A stretch of DNA of 64,000 bases, taken from the NCBI GenBank assembly GCA_020912385.1, contig CP087212.1:1240001-1304000 (forward strand), written 5' to 3'. This document shows positions 22,007 through 33,144 of this stretch, in pieces. How positions within the stretch are numbered: the first letter of the stretch is position 1; each line of letters opens with the position of its first letter. The position numbers and the translations under genes are program-made. The notes under the pieces are model-generated. The model searched no databases. It was given only the letters and a program-made list of their open reading frames with translations, and was not told the DNA's origin. Origin of the DNA: Neofusicoccum parvum. Lineage: Eukaryota; Ascomycota; Dothideomycetes; Botryosphaeriales; Botryosphaeriaceae.

Positions 22007-23173
22007 TCAAATGAGCTCGGAGTCCGGGCTCATCTGCTCTTCTGACCGCGGCAGCATCTCTCCGTCCGGAAGATTTGTGATGAGAACCCATAACAGTTTT
22101 CCTGTCTTCTTGGCCTGCTCCTTATCCATCTTCTTATCTTCTTTCTGAATATCCTTCTCACTATCCTCCAGAACCTTCCTTAAATCCTTCTCCAGTTTCT
22201 CCCTTTCTTTCTGCAACTCCTTTTCAATCTTAACCCTCTCCTTTGGGTCTTTTTGCGCCTTCTTCTTCTCAAGATCCCTCTCCGCCTTCCGTTCCGCCTT
22301 CTCCATATCCTCTTCAATCTTCGCCATCTCCTTCTCCAGATCCTGAACCCCTTTATTCCTCTCCTTCACACCCTTCCTCTGCATCTTCTCCATCTTCTTC
22401 AAGTCCTTCTTCTCCGCCCTGCGCACTTGCGCCGCACTCATCTTCTCATACCACTCCAGCGGCTGCTCCACCTGCCGCTCCTCCCGCCCAAACTCCACCT
22501 CCGCAACCCTCCCTCCCAACGCCTTCATCCTCTCCTCCAGCACCCGCTCCACGCCCCCCTCCCCATCATCTCCCCCCACCACCCTCTCCACCCCCTCAAC
22601 TCGCCCACCTCCCCCCACCACCGCCACCACCTCCGCCGTCCCCACCACCCTGACCTCCACCCCCCGCGGCCGCCACACCTCCCCATTCCACCGCCTCACC
22701 ACCCGCCCCACCGCCACCCGCCGCCCCACCGCCTTCCCCACCCCCGCTGCCACCTGCAGCCCCACGCCCGCCAGCTGCACCGCGTGCACGCCGTGCGCCA
22801 GCCCCATCCCGGCGCCGACCGCGTCGGTCGCGAGGAAGGCGGCGTGCGGCTGCAGCGCGGCGTTGAGGGCCGCGAGGAAGGCGTGCAGGACGGGGGCCGC
22901 GACGGGGAGGGTCGGGATGTGGAGGGCGGTGGGGAAGGGGGAGTTCGGGTGTGGGAGGAGCTGGGGGAGGGCGATGGGGAGGGGGAGGGGGGCTTGGCGG
23001 GGTGGAGGTTGGTGCAGGGATGGGGTGAGGATGTCGGATGGGTATGGTGGTGGTGGCGGTTCTGTGTATGCGAGACTGGGTTGCGGGGCGAGGTGGTGGT
23101 TGCTGTTTGTGTGGTGTCTTTCGGTGGAAGGGAGATCCGCATGACTTGGAATTGCGACTTTTAGTTGTTCCAT
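22007..23173 (-). CDS. Hypothetical protein with C-terminal charged coiled coil, 388 aa
   Basis: An uninterrupted minus-strand frame starting MEQLKVAIPSHAD. The first 80 residues are Pro/His-rich. Residues about 80-210 are Ala, Val and Gly-rich and could form a small globular domain. Residues about 235-365 are a long Lys/Glu/Arg heptad-like coiled coil (repeats such as EKEMAKIEEDMEKAERK). I do not recognise a family. No signal peptide or clear membrane segment is seen. The coding strand is purine-rich over the coiled coil and C-rich at the 5' end, which produces long one-strand purine and pyrimidine tracts. Confidence 0.6.
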   Translation of the reverse strand: MEQLKVAIPSHADLPSTERHHTNSNHHLAPQPSLAYTEPPPPPYPSDILTPSLHQPPPRQAPLPLPIALPQLLPHPNSPFPTALHIPTLPVAAPVLHAFLAALNAALQPHAAFLATDAVGAGMGLAHGVHAVQLAGVGLQVAAGVGKAVGRRVAVGRVVRRWNGEVWRPRGVEVRVVGTAEVVAVVGGGGRVEGVERVVGGDDGEGGVERVLEERMKALGGRVAEVEFGREERQVEQPLEWYEKMSAAQVRRAEKKDLKKMEKMQRKGVKERNKGVQDLEKEMAKIEEDMEKAERKAERDLEKKKAQKDPKERVKIEKELQKEREKLEKDLRKVLEDSEKDIQKEDKKMDKEQAKKTGKLLWVLITNLPDGEMLPRSEEQMSPDSELI

Positions 23174-23777
23174 TACGGCGGCGTTGTGATGTTGACAATG
23201 AAAGTATGTTTTTCGAGATTGGGAGAAGTCTTTCGTGTGGGTGGAAAGAGGTTGTCTTCAACGTCGTTGTGTAGAGTTGATGTAGAGCTCTCCTTACGGG
23301 TCGGATGGTATATTTATCTCTCCCCAAAGGCTCTTGGGTCAATTTCACCAACTTTCTCACCTCGAACATCCCTACTGAAACCATGGGCATTTCACGAGAT
23401 CGGCTTCCCAGAATGGAGCATTGCGCGAGCGCTAACCGGATGGGGTAAACCGAGAAATCCTACGTCGTGGCGAAGTATCTACTCACACGTGATACACCGA
23501 CGATGTCAGCGTCAGCGTGGCTGAACAGCTCACTAGCGTGCATCAGATAGCTGATCTACACATCGTGTCTTGTTATGGTTCATTCGGCGAGGACTGCGTC
23601 TCGCTGGACGCGACAGTGTGGATTGCGCTTGCTCGATGTGGCTTACCTACACTGAACTCCAGCTTGCCACGACCGCAGTACAGGCTCTGACGACGAAAGA
23701 CTTCATGGTGGCCTACGGGTCGGGTCATCTCAGTGTAAGCGATACCCTAAGATTACGCACCTACAGGCTACGAGAAC
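23174..23777. other. Intergenic region
   Basis: Promoter of the coiled-coil gene and 3' flank of the GH3 gene. No gene is supported. Confidence 0.45.
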
Positions 23778-26650
23778 TTATTTAATCCAGGTTATCTCTT
23801 CCGACACTTCCACCTGCCATGCAGCCACTGCGTTTTCGGCATTTGTACCCACAAGGATCTGAAGCTTCGTTCCAGCGTCGATGATCCAATTGCCTCTTTT
23901 GGGGTCGAACATTCCAAGCGCGTGGACCTCAACCTCGACCTCCACTAGCTCTGTCTCACCAGGTTTCAGAGGAGAAGATTTAGCGAAGCCACAGATCTGC
24001 TTTACTGGGCGAACAAGGCGTCGCGGTGACTGCTCGGAGAACCATATGATGACCGTCTCTCGCCCTGGCATCGGACTGCCGCCGGTGTTCTCCACTTGAA
24101 CCCCGAGTTTGAGAACAGTGTCCTGCAACAAAATAGTCGAGCTGATTGTTTCCGGTTTCAGCCTGAAGGTGCTGTACGAGAGTCCAAAGCCAATGGGGAA
24201 GTGGGGCTTTGTCTCGACAAGATCCCACCACCTGTAGCCTACATAGAGACCTTCTGAGTAATGCGACTCCGAAAGCTCTCCTGGGAAGGACGAGTAAGCC
24301 GGGCAATCCTGAATCTTTCGCGGGAAAGTAATGGGGAGTCTGCCAGAAGGATTCGTCCGACCGCAAATGACATCAGCCGCAGCATTTCCTAACTCTTGCC
24401 CTTGATACCAGGTATACAGGACTGCCTGCACGTTGTCAATCCAAGGGTCCATGAGGACTGGCGTGCCAGCCTGGACCACGACGATGGTGCGTTTGCAGAC
24501 AGCAGAAACCTCCTGTATCAATCTGACTTGCTCGCCGGGGAGTTCAAAAAAGGGAATATCCTGACTTTCAGTCTCCCATTCCTTATCGCGTCCCACTACA
24601 ACCAAGGCTGCATCAGCATCCTGGGCGAGCCTGGCCGTTTCGGCAGGAAGGTCGCACGGATCAAACTCCTCAAATCCAAGTCGGAAGCCTTGGAACTTAT
24701 CCTCCATGGGTTCCAGAAGGGCCACCAGGTCCTCCTGTAGCTGTCGGTCGTGTGAGTGATAGTCGATCCGGATCTGATAATCACGGCCCGCAACCATGTC
24801 TCGGGAAGTGACTGCCTCTCCGCTTCCATACCCGAAAAACAAACCGTCCTTCTCTTCAAACGCACCGGACTGCTCCAAAACCAGCTCGTCATCAATGTAC
24901 AGCATGGCTGGCCCAATTGAAGCTAGAGAGATCTTGTGGGTTCCAGTAGTCTGCGGCGTGAGCAGGGCATGGGCGGTGAAAGAATACTCTGTGAGCCGAC
25001 CAATTTCGGGCGGTACGTCGCCGAAACCCATGAAGTACAGGTCATCTCTATCCAAACGTTCAGTATACTGAAGCCATAGCAAGAACTGTATCCACTCACA
25101 TGTGTGTTTTTGCCACAACATCAGTGGCGAGGTTGTGGGTAAGATGCCAATCCAAGGAGGCACCGCTTTTCCCGGTATATGGGTTTCGCACTACAGCTGG
25201 AGAAACTGTGGGAACGTAACGATTGACCTTGGCGCCGGTGTGGAAGACCACCTGAGTGGATTGTTGCTTATCGAAGTGACTCTTGGTTGAGTCGAACACC
25301 GATGTCCAATAAGGCGCCTTGATGTAAGAGCTGCCGCCCCCGCCGGCTACGACCCGTTTTGCGTTTGGACCAACAACGGCAATCTTGGAGATGTTCTCGT
25401 CTGGCTTCAGGGGAAGGGCGTTGTCATCGTTTTTGAGCATCACGATGCCGGACGCTGCCGCACGTCTAAGCAACTCCCGTGTGCTACACGCAGGGTCACC
25501 CATGTCTCGACAGTACTCTGGCTCATCAGAGGCGTTCTCAAAGCGCCCAGCTCGCTGAAGCAGTTGCAAGATCCGGGAAACAGCCTGGTCGACTCGATTC
25601 AAATCCACCAGACCGTCCTCTAAGGGCTGTTTGAGGGCCTCTCGCGATCTTTTGACAGGCGGGCCTGGCATTTCGAGGTCGAGGCCGCCGTTGATGGATT
25701 CCACAGTCGAATTGGTGCCGCCCCAGTCACTCATGAAGACACCATTCCACTTCCACTCGCCGCGTGCTATGTCAATAAGAAGCTCTTTCGACGCGTCGCA
25801 GTGAGTACCGTTGACTTTGTTGTACGCCGTCATCATACACCATGGATCGGCATCGCGGACTACCATTTGAAACGGAAACAAATAAACTTCTCGCAATGCA
25901 CGAAGGGGAATATGTGCATTAACCTTGAATCTTTTGGTCTCTTGATCATTCGCTATTCCAATGGAGTGGCAGCATCAGCATGTGAAGTAAGGCATATCTT
26001 CTAAGGCGAAACTCGCCGAGTGTCGTAGTAATTGCTGGTTACTTTGGCTTCGGGAAGACTCACCGACAAAGTGCTTTGGGGTAGCGCCCACTCCCCGTGA
26101 TTGCAGGCCTTGCACGTGCGCCGTAGCGAGCTTGCCCGTGAGAAAGGGATCTTCGCTGAAGGACTCGAAGTTTCGACCACCCAGAGGATGGCGGTGGATA
26201 CACATTGTCGGGGCGAGCAGAACTGATGCCGACTTGGACTTGCACTACAGCCGTGGTTTTCAGCTCGGATATTCCATCAAACGTGATGATGTTGACCCAA
26301 GGACCCCAAAAACATACCTCCTCAGCCAGATGCTGCCCAATCTCTTTCAGAAGATTTACATCCCAGGTGGCGCCCAAGCTGACGCCGCTGGGTAAGAAGG
26401 CAGCCGCGACACCTTCGCCAAAAATCTCTCCCCTCGCACCGGATGGGCCATCGGATACCTGTGATGATCATTCAGCCATTGGACAGACTAACGTATCAGT
26501 AGCTCCTGAAGGTGATCTCACCTTGAGAGATGGAACCTGAAGACGCGGAACTGTTGCAGTGCGCCATTGTGATTCACCGGCGAGGAGAGACAGCTTCTCG
26601 TCCAACGTCAGGGATGAGAGCAGGTGAGAGATATGATGCGCCGTCGTCAT
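23778..26650 (-). CDS. GH3 beta-glucosidase with PA14 domain, 857 aa
   Basis: Five exons on the minus strand (26650-26522, 26458-26318, 26244-26064, 25952-25100, 25047-23778) join in phase. The N-terminal barrel has the GH3 patterns DGPSGARGE, RHPLGGRNFESFSEDP and the nucleophile segment MSDWGGTNSTV with D226. The second domain (VGPNAKRVVAGGGGS) is followed by a PA14 insert (about 430-560, SLASIGPAMLYIDDELV) and then the rest of that domain and a fibronectin-III-like C-terminus. The enzyme removes terminal beta-D-glucosyl residues. No signal peptide is present (MTTAHHISHLLSS), so it should act inside the cell on imported glycosides. It is divergent from the alcohol dehydrogenase gene, and two CGG/CCG palindromes lie in the shared promoter. 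Confidence 0.92.
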
Positions 26651-26869
26651 TGCTACGGTGTGTCAGAATGAGGAATAATGCGACGAGGGCCTTCACACGT
26701 CGCAGAATACGGAAATGACGATGTTGGTAGCCAATCAATGTATTTGCTTCGAATAAATCCATCTTCATATCTATATACCTCCGGAGGTATCTGAGATAGC
26801 GGAGAAACCTGAAATTTCCAATGTCGAAAGCCATGGTAAAATTATAATGGTTATCGTTATGGTTTAGAG

Positions 26870-26885
26870 CGGAATATATATTCCT
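26870..26885. promoter_or_regulatory. CGG-N10-CCT palindrome (candidate Zn2Cys6 site)
   Basis: The sequence CGGAATATATATTCCT is a near-perfect inverted repeat with CGG and CCT triplets ten bases apart. It lies about 220 bases before the GH3 start and 380 before the dehydrogenase start. Confidence 0.5.
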
Positions 26886-27080
26886 AAAGCGGTTTCTGAA
26901 GCTACGTCGCCTCCTGCAAGGAATTGCCTATCTCCCTATCGGCGGCTCGCATTGATTAATTTTGGCCGACATCTCAAGTCCGTATACGTACAGCGGACAT
27001 TTGTCTGATTTGGACACCATGTTGGTGGGGGCATAGTGGAATTTGTGTTCCTCCCGGCAAACGTGATATTGATCTCTGGG

Positions 27081-27097
27081 CGGAATTTGAAATTCCG
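27081..27097. promoter_or_regulatory. CGG-N11-CCG palindrome (candidate Zn2Cys6 site)
   Basis: CGGAATTTGAAATTCCG is a perfect palindrome around a central G. The triplets are 11 bases apart, the spacing bound by Gal4-type dimers. It lies about 170 bases before the dehydrogenase start. Confidence 0.55.
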
Positions 27098-27266
27098 CAC
27101 TATCGTAGCCGAGTCGCCTTCATGATCAAGCCAACAGGTTTACGTGCATGCGTAGCTCCTTCCTGGTGATTTGAATAACATAGGATTATCATCACTCTGA
27201 GGACGACTTACTCTGACCCGCTTGAGCTGAATCCGGGATCCAGACCAACAACAATCAGCGCAAAAC

Positions 27267-28732
27267 ATGGGCGACATAGCAGAAGGACAAGCCGACCTCT
27301 TGGCTGACTCAGGCTACGGAATCTGTCCTTCAGCATCGCAATTACTTGAAGGCGATATGAAAGATGGCATTGCAACAATTAAGAGCGCGTTCGAATATGT
27401 TCCCGCAGTGTCAGGTCTCTGGATTCCCTCTACACAGAGAGCCGTAATCACACCGCAAGTGGGCAATACACTCAATCTCTCAGTCCACGAAGTCCCAGTC
27501 CGCCTTCCCTCTCCGACTGAGACTTTGGTCAAGATATTCTACACAGGCCTTTGCCGCAGCGTGAGTTCTACTTCTTGTCCATCCAACGCGTTCATCGCAA
27601 CGACAAAGAGTAATGTTTACTGACATTTCACGTCCGCAAAGGATGCTTGCTTCTCCGTGGGACCTGAGCCAGGATTCCCGGAATACAACCACATCGCCGG
27701 CCACGAAGGCATCGGACAGGTGGTCAAGTCGCATGACCCCTCTCTCCTCGGTCGGATGGTCGGCATACGCTATCTCGGCGCGACCTGCGGCTCCTGCACC
27801 TACTGTCTCGGCGGGCTTCCAACTTCCTGTCCAGCTCAGCTGAACGCCCCCAAGCAGGTTCCGGGCACGTTCCAGGAATACGCCACGGTGCCGACGTCTT
27901 GCCTGGTGCTGCTCCCGGATCGGATTCTCGATGAAGCTCCCGATCCCGCCGGCCTCTGCGCCGCGCTCTGCTCTGGATCGGCCGCATTGACAGCGCTGAA
28001 AGCTGCCCATATTGCAGCCGGTAGCGTTGTCGTTGTGACAGGCGTGGGAGGAGCGATAGGGCATCTCGCTGGTGCCATGGCGCGGCGTGTATTCGGTGCG
28101 CGGGTCGTCGGCATCGATCTGGGATGGAAGTGCGACATCCTGCGGGAAAAAGGCCACGAACAATACGCAGATATCTTGCTGGACGCCCCTCCGGATTCCA
28201 CCGGCCAGGAGTGGACTGATTTCGAGGAGGGCCTGATTCAGGCTTGCATGCGGCTGAGGGCTGACAAAGCAACACCTCGGGCGGCCGAGGCTGTCATAGT
28301 TTGTGCCAGCTCGGAATCGGCATTCCAAAATCTGGATAAATACGTCTGCGACGGAGGGCAGATTGTGTGCGTCGGGTGAGTGATAGTTGATTCTTCCTGC
28401 TCTCTTCGTGTGAAAGATTGCTGACCAAAGGCCATTCTTTCTCCAGGGTGCCTCGAAACCTTGTTGTCTCCATTTCAATACACGCACTTGTGGAGCGAAA
28501 TCTCCATTTGACCGGGAATTTGATGAGTGGCCATAATACGTCGTTGGAGGTGATGCGCTATATGAGCACGGGTCTGATTCAACCAATGACCACGGAAGTA
28601 ACTCTCAAAGATATTCCGGGGCAGATGCAGAGTCTGGTGGACTGTCAGTCTATTGGAAAGATTGTGGCTCGAATCAGAGGCACTTCAAATGTGGCCACGA
28701 CCTCGATCGAAGGGTGTTTGGGGCATGACTGA
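27267..28732 (+). CDS. Zinc-type alcohol dehydrogenase (MDR family), 437 aa
   Basis: Exons 27267-27560, 27642-28375 and 28447-28732 join in phase. After a 50-residue N-terminal extension the MDR fold begins. Catalytic zinc ligands fit CRSDACF (Cys) and GHEGIGQVV (His-Glu). The structural zinc loop CGSCTYCLGGLPTSC has four Cys. The NAD-binding turn is TGVGGAIGHLAG. It should interconvert an alcohol and an aldehyde or ketone with NAD(H), in the cytosol. It shares a promoter with an intracellular beta-glucosidase and is convergent with the regulator gene. This suggests it oxidises or reduces the aglycone or a sugar alcohol released by the glucosidase (inference). Confidence 0.88.
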
Positions 28733-28804
28733 GAACCTCAGGACAGAATCTTCACTATGGGCTGATGGTTGATGAGGAAATAGAAGAATTGACGCTATAT
28801 ACTA

Positions 28805-31292
28805 TCAGTTAATCCACTGGAAGTCGAGACCCAATGCATCATGGTTGATGCAGTCCCACTGATGTCCGTCGAGAAAAGAGAAGTCTAGCTGATCGAAGTC
28901 TGAAAGGGGTGGCAGGTGAAGTGTGCTTGTGCCATCGGCTAGGAAGCTGTGGTTGAAATCAACCCTCGTGGTTGGAAAATCCGCTTCTACAAACATGTCC
29001 CCATCTCCCAACTGCCGATAAATATTCGAGGCGTCATGTTTTTCCTGCTGAGAGGCTTTTTCTCGTATCGTGTTGGCCTTGTTTCCCACTTCAGCACGTG
29101 TCGCTTGGCTCTCGAGACTTTGATATCCACCCAGCGGCCGAGGCCGGTCTCGCAAAACTTTTGTAAGTGTTTGCCAAAATCGTCGCGGTGGAGTCCATGA
29201 GTCAGAGAGCTCTCGAAGGGTTGACAAATAGGACCTTAGATCTCTAGAGATGTCGTTGGTTCTATTCATCTTCTGTGGATGCCCCAGGAAGAGAGTTACA
29301 AGAGCAGCCATCAGAGTGCAATGCGTCGCTGTTAAGGGGCTGCGTCGAAAGCTGCCGAAGGTTTCTCGATATCGTTCCCCAAGAAGACAGATATTCTTTG
29401 CCGCTTCGTGGCATAAAGAGGAGGCTCGTTGTCCGAAGTCGTCGTTCGATGCGTCTTGCACTTCCAGTCCGGGCGAGGAATTATTACGCCTTCTGGGGAG
29501 AAATGGTTTCGCTAATAAAATGAAGGACGTGTGGTAGACCATGTTCAGAATGTAGACATGGGGCGAAGCATTGACTTGCTCGGGTTTGTCACTCAGCTTG
29601 ACCTTAAGCTCTTTGGGTAGGGAAAAGAACCACCCTTGAAGGGCAAGGATACATGAGTCGAAGAACGAACGTTTCTCCGCATCCAGCGTTGTTCTTCTCG
29701 GAGGATACCTTGGATATGAAAGTAAGCATCGCGATGAAAAAGGAGATACAGACGGTTATGATGTTCTCACAAGGTGGTCAGAATTCTTTCCAGAATTTGA
29801 CACTGCGTGCTCAATTCCCGTAGGATTAATGCCAGGAAGACATTCCTAGAGTCATTGGGTGAAGCTGTTTCCGTGGAGTTTGGTCTCGAAGAAAGGCTTA
29901 TGGGCAGAGGCACAGATCCTTGAGAATCCTATGGAGAAGCTCCTGTCAGAATTCGAGGAGAAACATGAGCCGCTTATCGGACTCAATACCTAAAATGTGC
30001 TGGCCGAGAGTCTTACCAGCATAGTACACACTCGGCCTGTGTAACTGGCCCACAGCTTATCGGAACAGTACAGTGTCCAGTAGATCTGACGTCGAAGGCA
30101 AATCTCTTCTGGGGGTAGACGACTTGAGCCGGTCAAAACGGTAGAGTCCATGTTCAATCCCATGTCGAGCATCAGCCGAATTGCCATACCATGATGGAGC
30201 CATCCGGCAGCATCAGACCCAATAGCCTGGACCACAACTATCAATCAGAGGTGGTAGACCGTTTGTATGGGAGTGAGTCGAAGACTTACGACATATAGAA
30301 TGGCCATGATAGAAAGCGACTGTATCGTGGTGATACTGGGCCATTTGAGATCGAAATGCAGCAGCGCCTCTGCATGTTCGAGAAAGACTATACCGGCCGT
30401 ATTGGCATCATCCGAATCGCTTCTGACCTCTAGTCTGTTCGAATACCTCGAGGCAATCGCAAGAATGCAATAGAGAAGTAAAGGGCTGAAGTAGCGTCCG
30501 TTATCTCGCTTGCTGTTCCGGAACAGTGCCTCATCTACCACTTGGAACCAAGGCTGCTCCCATTCAAAGTATATATCGATGAGATGCTCCACGAGCTCGG
30601 GTGAGAATTCTTGAAGGGTATCCGATGCGAGTGCCTGACAATAAGCATTGAAGCGTTGTTGACTTTGATCTTTGACTGTGGAATTCCGGCTGTTGTTGTC
30701 GCTCTTACTGAGCTCATGGTCTGGTGCCGATGCATCCCTCGGAGGTCGTAACTCTAAACGTCCGCTTGTTGGGCCGAAAAATTGCGCTTCGTTGCCGCCG
30801 CGGCTGAAGCTGCTCAATGGATCTTCCGGATACAGGGTGCCTTCCAAGTCGGCACAGATGTCGTTGAAAGCTAAAGATGAATTATCGGCTGTGGCAGAGA
30901 GATCTGCTCCGGGATCCGCCATGCGAGCTTTGAGTTGGGCAACAGAATCTTCAAGATTGATTGAATGCAGCTGGAGCACCTGCTCGAGGAGCTTGATTCG
31001 GTCCTGGAGAAGGGCAACATATGACCTCGGGGCCGAGCCGCGATGGTCGACCTCGGCGGTAAAGACACACATCAGGTGCCTATCCAGACATCGAGAACAC
31101 GATGGCCTTTGCCCATCGCACTGTCATACTTTAGGTCCGATTGCTAAGCAGTCTACGGGGACACACTCGTACCTTTGCTCGTCGGCGACGGCATTCTTGG
31201 CAAGCACGGGTTGTGTATTTGCTTCTAGTAGCCCCACGCTTATTTCGGGCGGGACCCGCATTATTGCCACCCAGCGGGGTTGAGGTGTTCAT
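28805..31292 (-). CDS. Zn2Cys6 transcription factor with fungal-specific domain, 740 aa
   Basis: Five exons on the minus strand (31292-31173, 31120-30290, 30226-30017, 29928-29771, 29708-28805) join in phase. The N-terminus holds CQECRRRRAKCDGQRPSC and CLDRHLMC, that is C31-x2-C34-x6-C41-x6-C48-x2-C51-x6-C58, the Gal4-type binuclear zinc cluster. The first intron splits it, as is common. A short coiled-coil region (LLQDRIKLLEQVLQLH) for dimerisation follows. The middle homology region includes ILYVAIGSDAAGWLHHGMAIRLMLDMGLN and YWTLYCSDKLWASYTGR, typical of fungal_trans domains. It is divergent from the RidA gene, with a perfect CGG-N10-CCG palindrome between them. It is probably the local activator of the catabolic cluster and may control its own gene. 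Confidence 0.9.
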
Positions 31293-31809
31293 GGTATATG
31301 CGCTTAAGTACCGGCGGCTGATAAACAGATCGCTCTGTCTTAGGTTTCAAAATGATGAATAACAAGATACAGAGCTGGGCATTGGGCCGAATCAAAGCCG
31401 TTTCGGTACGGGGGTTTGCGATGCAGTTGAGGGAGAGAGATTCCGTATTGGCGTTCGTGATGGTTGTACGTTGTAGATGACGAAGGGTTGCGGGGTTCGC
31501 AAAAAGGTGCGGTTTTAGGGGCGGAATTTAAATTCCGCTCCCAACCGGCTCCCACCGCAGCGGAGGCGTCCTGATGAAAGTTTACTAGACAATCTCTCAT
31601 TTTTTACAGGTATGATTAGATCAATGACGTATCCAGTATTATTAATGTGTTGTCCAATTGTTAATTGCGATAGTCGTACAAAAGACAAGACCGCCCTCTT
31701 TGTCTGATGGAGCACTTCTCCTGTCCGTCACTTTTCAGCCCCAGTGGATTGTCCTGCCTCACGTCATCTAATAATTCCTACGAACCAAGCTCGCACCACG
31801 TCACAGGCG
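31293..31809. promoter_or_regulatory. Bidirectional promoter, regulator / RidA
   Basis: A 517-base divergent region with one perfect palindromic CGG/CCG site at 31521-31538. Confidence 0.55.
31521..31538. promoter_or_regulatory. Perfect CGG-N10-CCG palindrome
   Basis: GCGGAATTTAAATTCCGC is an 18-base perfect palindrome, 229 bases before the regulator start and about 270 before the RidA start. It is the best copy of the motif shared by the cluster promoters. Confidence 0.6.
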
Positions 31810-32308
31810 ATGTCTCACTTAAAGTACTATGCCTATGAGGGCCAGGGTGTGGAAAAGAGAGAGATGTTTTCCTACAATCAAGCCGTGCGTGTTGGAGACA
31901 GGATCGAGTGCTCAGGCCAAGGTAAGTTCTTCGATGGCTATCGTGTCGTTCAATTTCTGTCGACTAACGGAGGATTTCCCGTCATCAGGTGGATGGGATC
32001 CGAAAAGTGGCGTCTTCGAAAAAGAAATCAACGCTCAGATTGATCTCGCCTTTGCCAACGTCGAACTATGCCTGCAGGACGCGGGCGGGAAAGGCTGGTC
32101 ACAAGTCTATCGAGTTAACTCCTACCATGTTCCAATCAACGATGAGGCACTGACCGCAATGGTACGAAACTTTAAGAAGTATATGCCGGACCACCAGCCT
32201 CTGTGGACTTGCGTTGGAGTCACGCGGTTGGGAGAAGACGACATGCGCGTGGAGATTGAAGTTGTGGCACACGACCCAGAGGGGGGAAAGAAAGCGATGG
32301 AGGTTTAG
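31810..32308 (+). CDS. RidA/YjgF-family protein, 143 aa
   Basis: Exons 31810-31921 and 31989-32308 join in phase 1. Features of the family are the N-terminal FSYNQAVRVGDRIECSGQGG strand, the FEKEINAQIDLAFANVELCLQDAGGKGW helix and the C-terminal PLWTCVGVTRLGEDDMRVEIEVVAH. RidA proteins are trimers that hydrolyse enamine/imine intermediates or act in related small-molecule steps. In the family a conserved Arg just after the third-strand motif is important; here the region reads VGVTRLGEDDM, so the Arg may be shifted and enamine deaminase activity is uncertain. It is coordinated with glycoside catabolism genes by position and by the shared promoter motif. Confidence 0.82.
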
Positions 32309-32675
32309 GAGACCAGGTCAAACATCCCGTAGTCACACAATAACATCGTGCATTTGGTGCAATCAAGACTAGAACACCATTTCGTAGCCATTCAGTCGTT
32401 CTTCAACGGTGATCATACTCGAACATGGGGATGCTAGAAATCTGTGCTTAAATGTATCTAATTTCACAAATTTGGCAGATTTGATGTTGTTCCCTGGACA
32501 TAAAGCGTTTAAGCAATCACTCATGTCTACCAGATTACTAGTCAAATGAGCGCTAAAGGATTGACCATGCGAGTCTAGGCGAGAGATAGCACATTAGATG
32601 CTTGTTAATCGTTGACGCAATTAAGAAAATAAGAATAAAAGAAGAGGTCAATGCTGCCGCTATCAACAGTGGCAG

Positions 32676-32691
32676 CGGAATTCGCATTCCA
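32676..32691. promoter_or_regulatory. CGG-N10-CCA motif copy
   Basis: CGGAATTCGCATTCCA has the same spacing and AATT/ATT flanks as the palindromes in the other promoters of this cluster, with one altered triplet base. Confidence 0.4.
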
Positions 32692-32776
32692 CGCTTATCG
32701 CTTATTGTTCGTGGGTGCCATATTCATGAAGCCGAAGCGACTTTCTTTTAGCATGACAAGTCACTAAGGTAGGGGG

Positions 32777-32792
32777 AGGAAGGTAAATTCCG
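32777..32792. promoter_or_regulatory. AGG-N10-CCG motif copy
   Basis: AGGAAGGTAAATTCCG keeps one full half-site (AAATTCCG) and a degenerate left half at the same 10-base spacing. Confidence 0.35.
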
Positions 32793-33144
32793 CTTTTCAA
32801 CGATCCTCTCAGCTCTAGCAGCATGCGCTTAACCATACGTTTGCTAATCATAGCAGCTGCTCTCACGACCGCGCGTGCATGGCTTATCTTATCTTGAATT
32901 TTCAGCATGATAGGGTTTCCTTGCTGTATCCCGCATTTCCCCAGGTCTATGAAAATGCGCAAACATGCTCCAGAAGGGTATGTCTGGCTCTCAAGGTTAA
33001 ATACCGATCCTCATGCCATTTACACGCCTTGGTGATCGAATAAGATGATATTCAGCTCCAACATCAATCACATCTCATTTTTACAATAGGAGCGTATTAC
33101 TTGGAACGCTTTCTATCCTTCTTTCATAACTCCAGTCAATTGCC

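Larger units (their letters stand above)
26651..27266. promoter_or_regulatory. Bidirectional promoter, GH3 / alcohol dehydrogenase
   Basis: A 616-base divergent region. It carries two inverted CGG/CCG sites, at 26870-26885 and 27081-27097, and is AT-rich around the first of them. The arrangement suggests joint control of both genes by a dimeric Zn2Cys6 regulator. Confidence 0.6.
32309..33144. promoter_or_regulatory. RidA 3' flank and sugar transporter promoter
   Basis: 836 bases without a gene. Two imperfect copies of the CGG/CCG palindrome lie at 32676-32691 and 32777-32792, 369-470 bases before the transporter start. Confidence 0.5.

Noticed and set aside
31340..31600. 86-codon minus-strand frame upstream of the regulator
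   Set aside because: Not needed: the ATG at 31292 opens in frame with the zinc cluster. The frame spans the palindromic site and has no family features.
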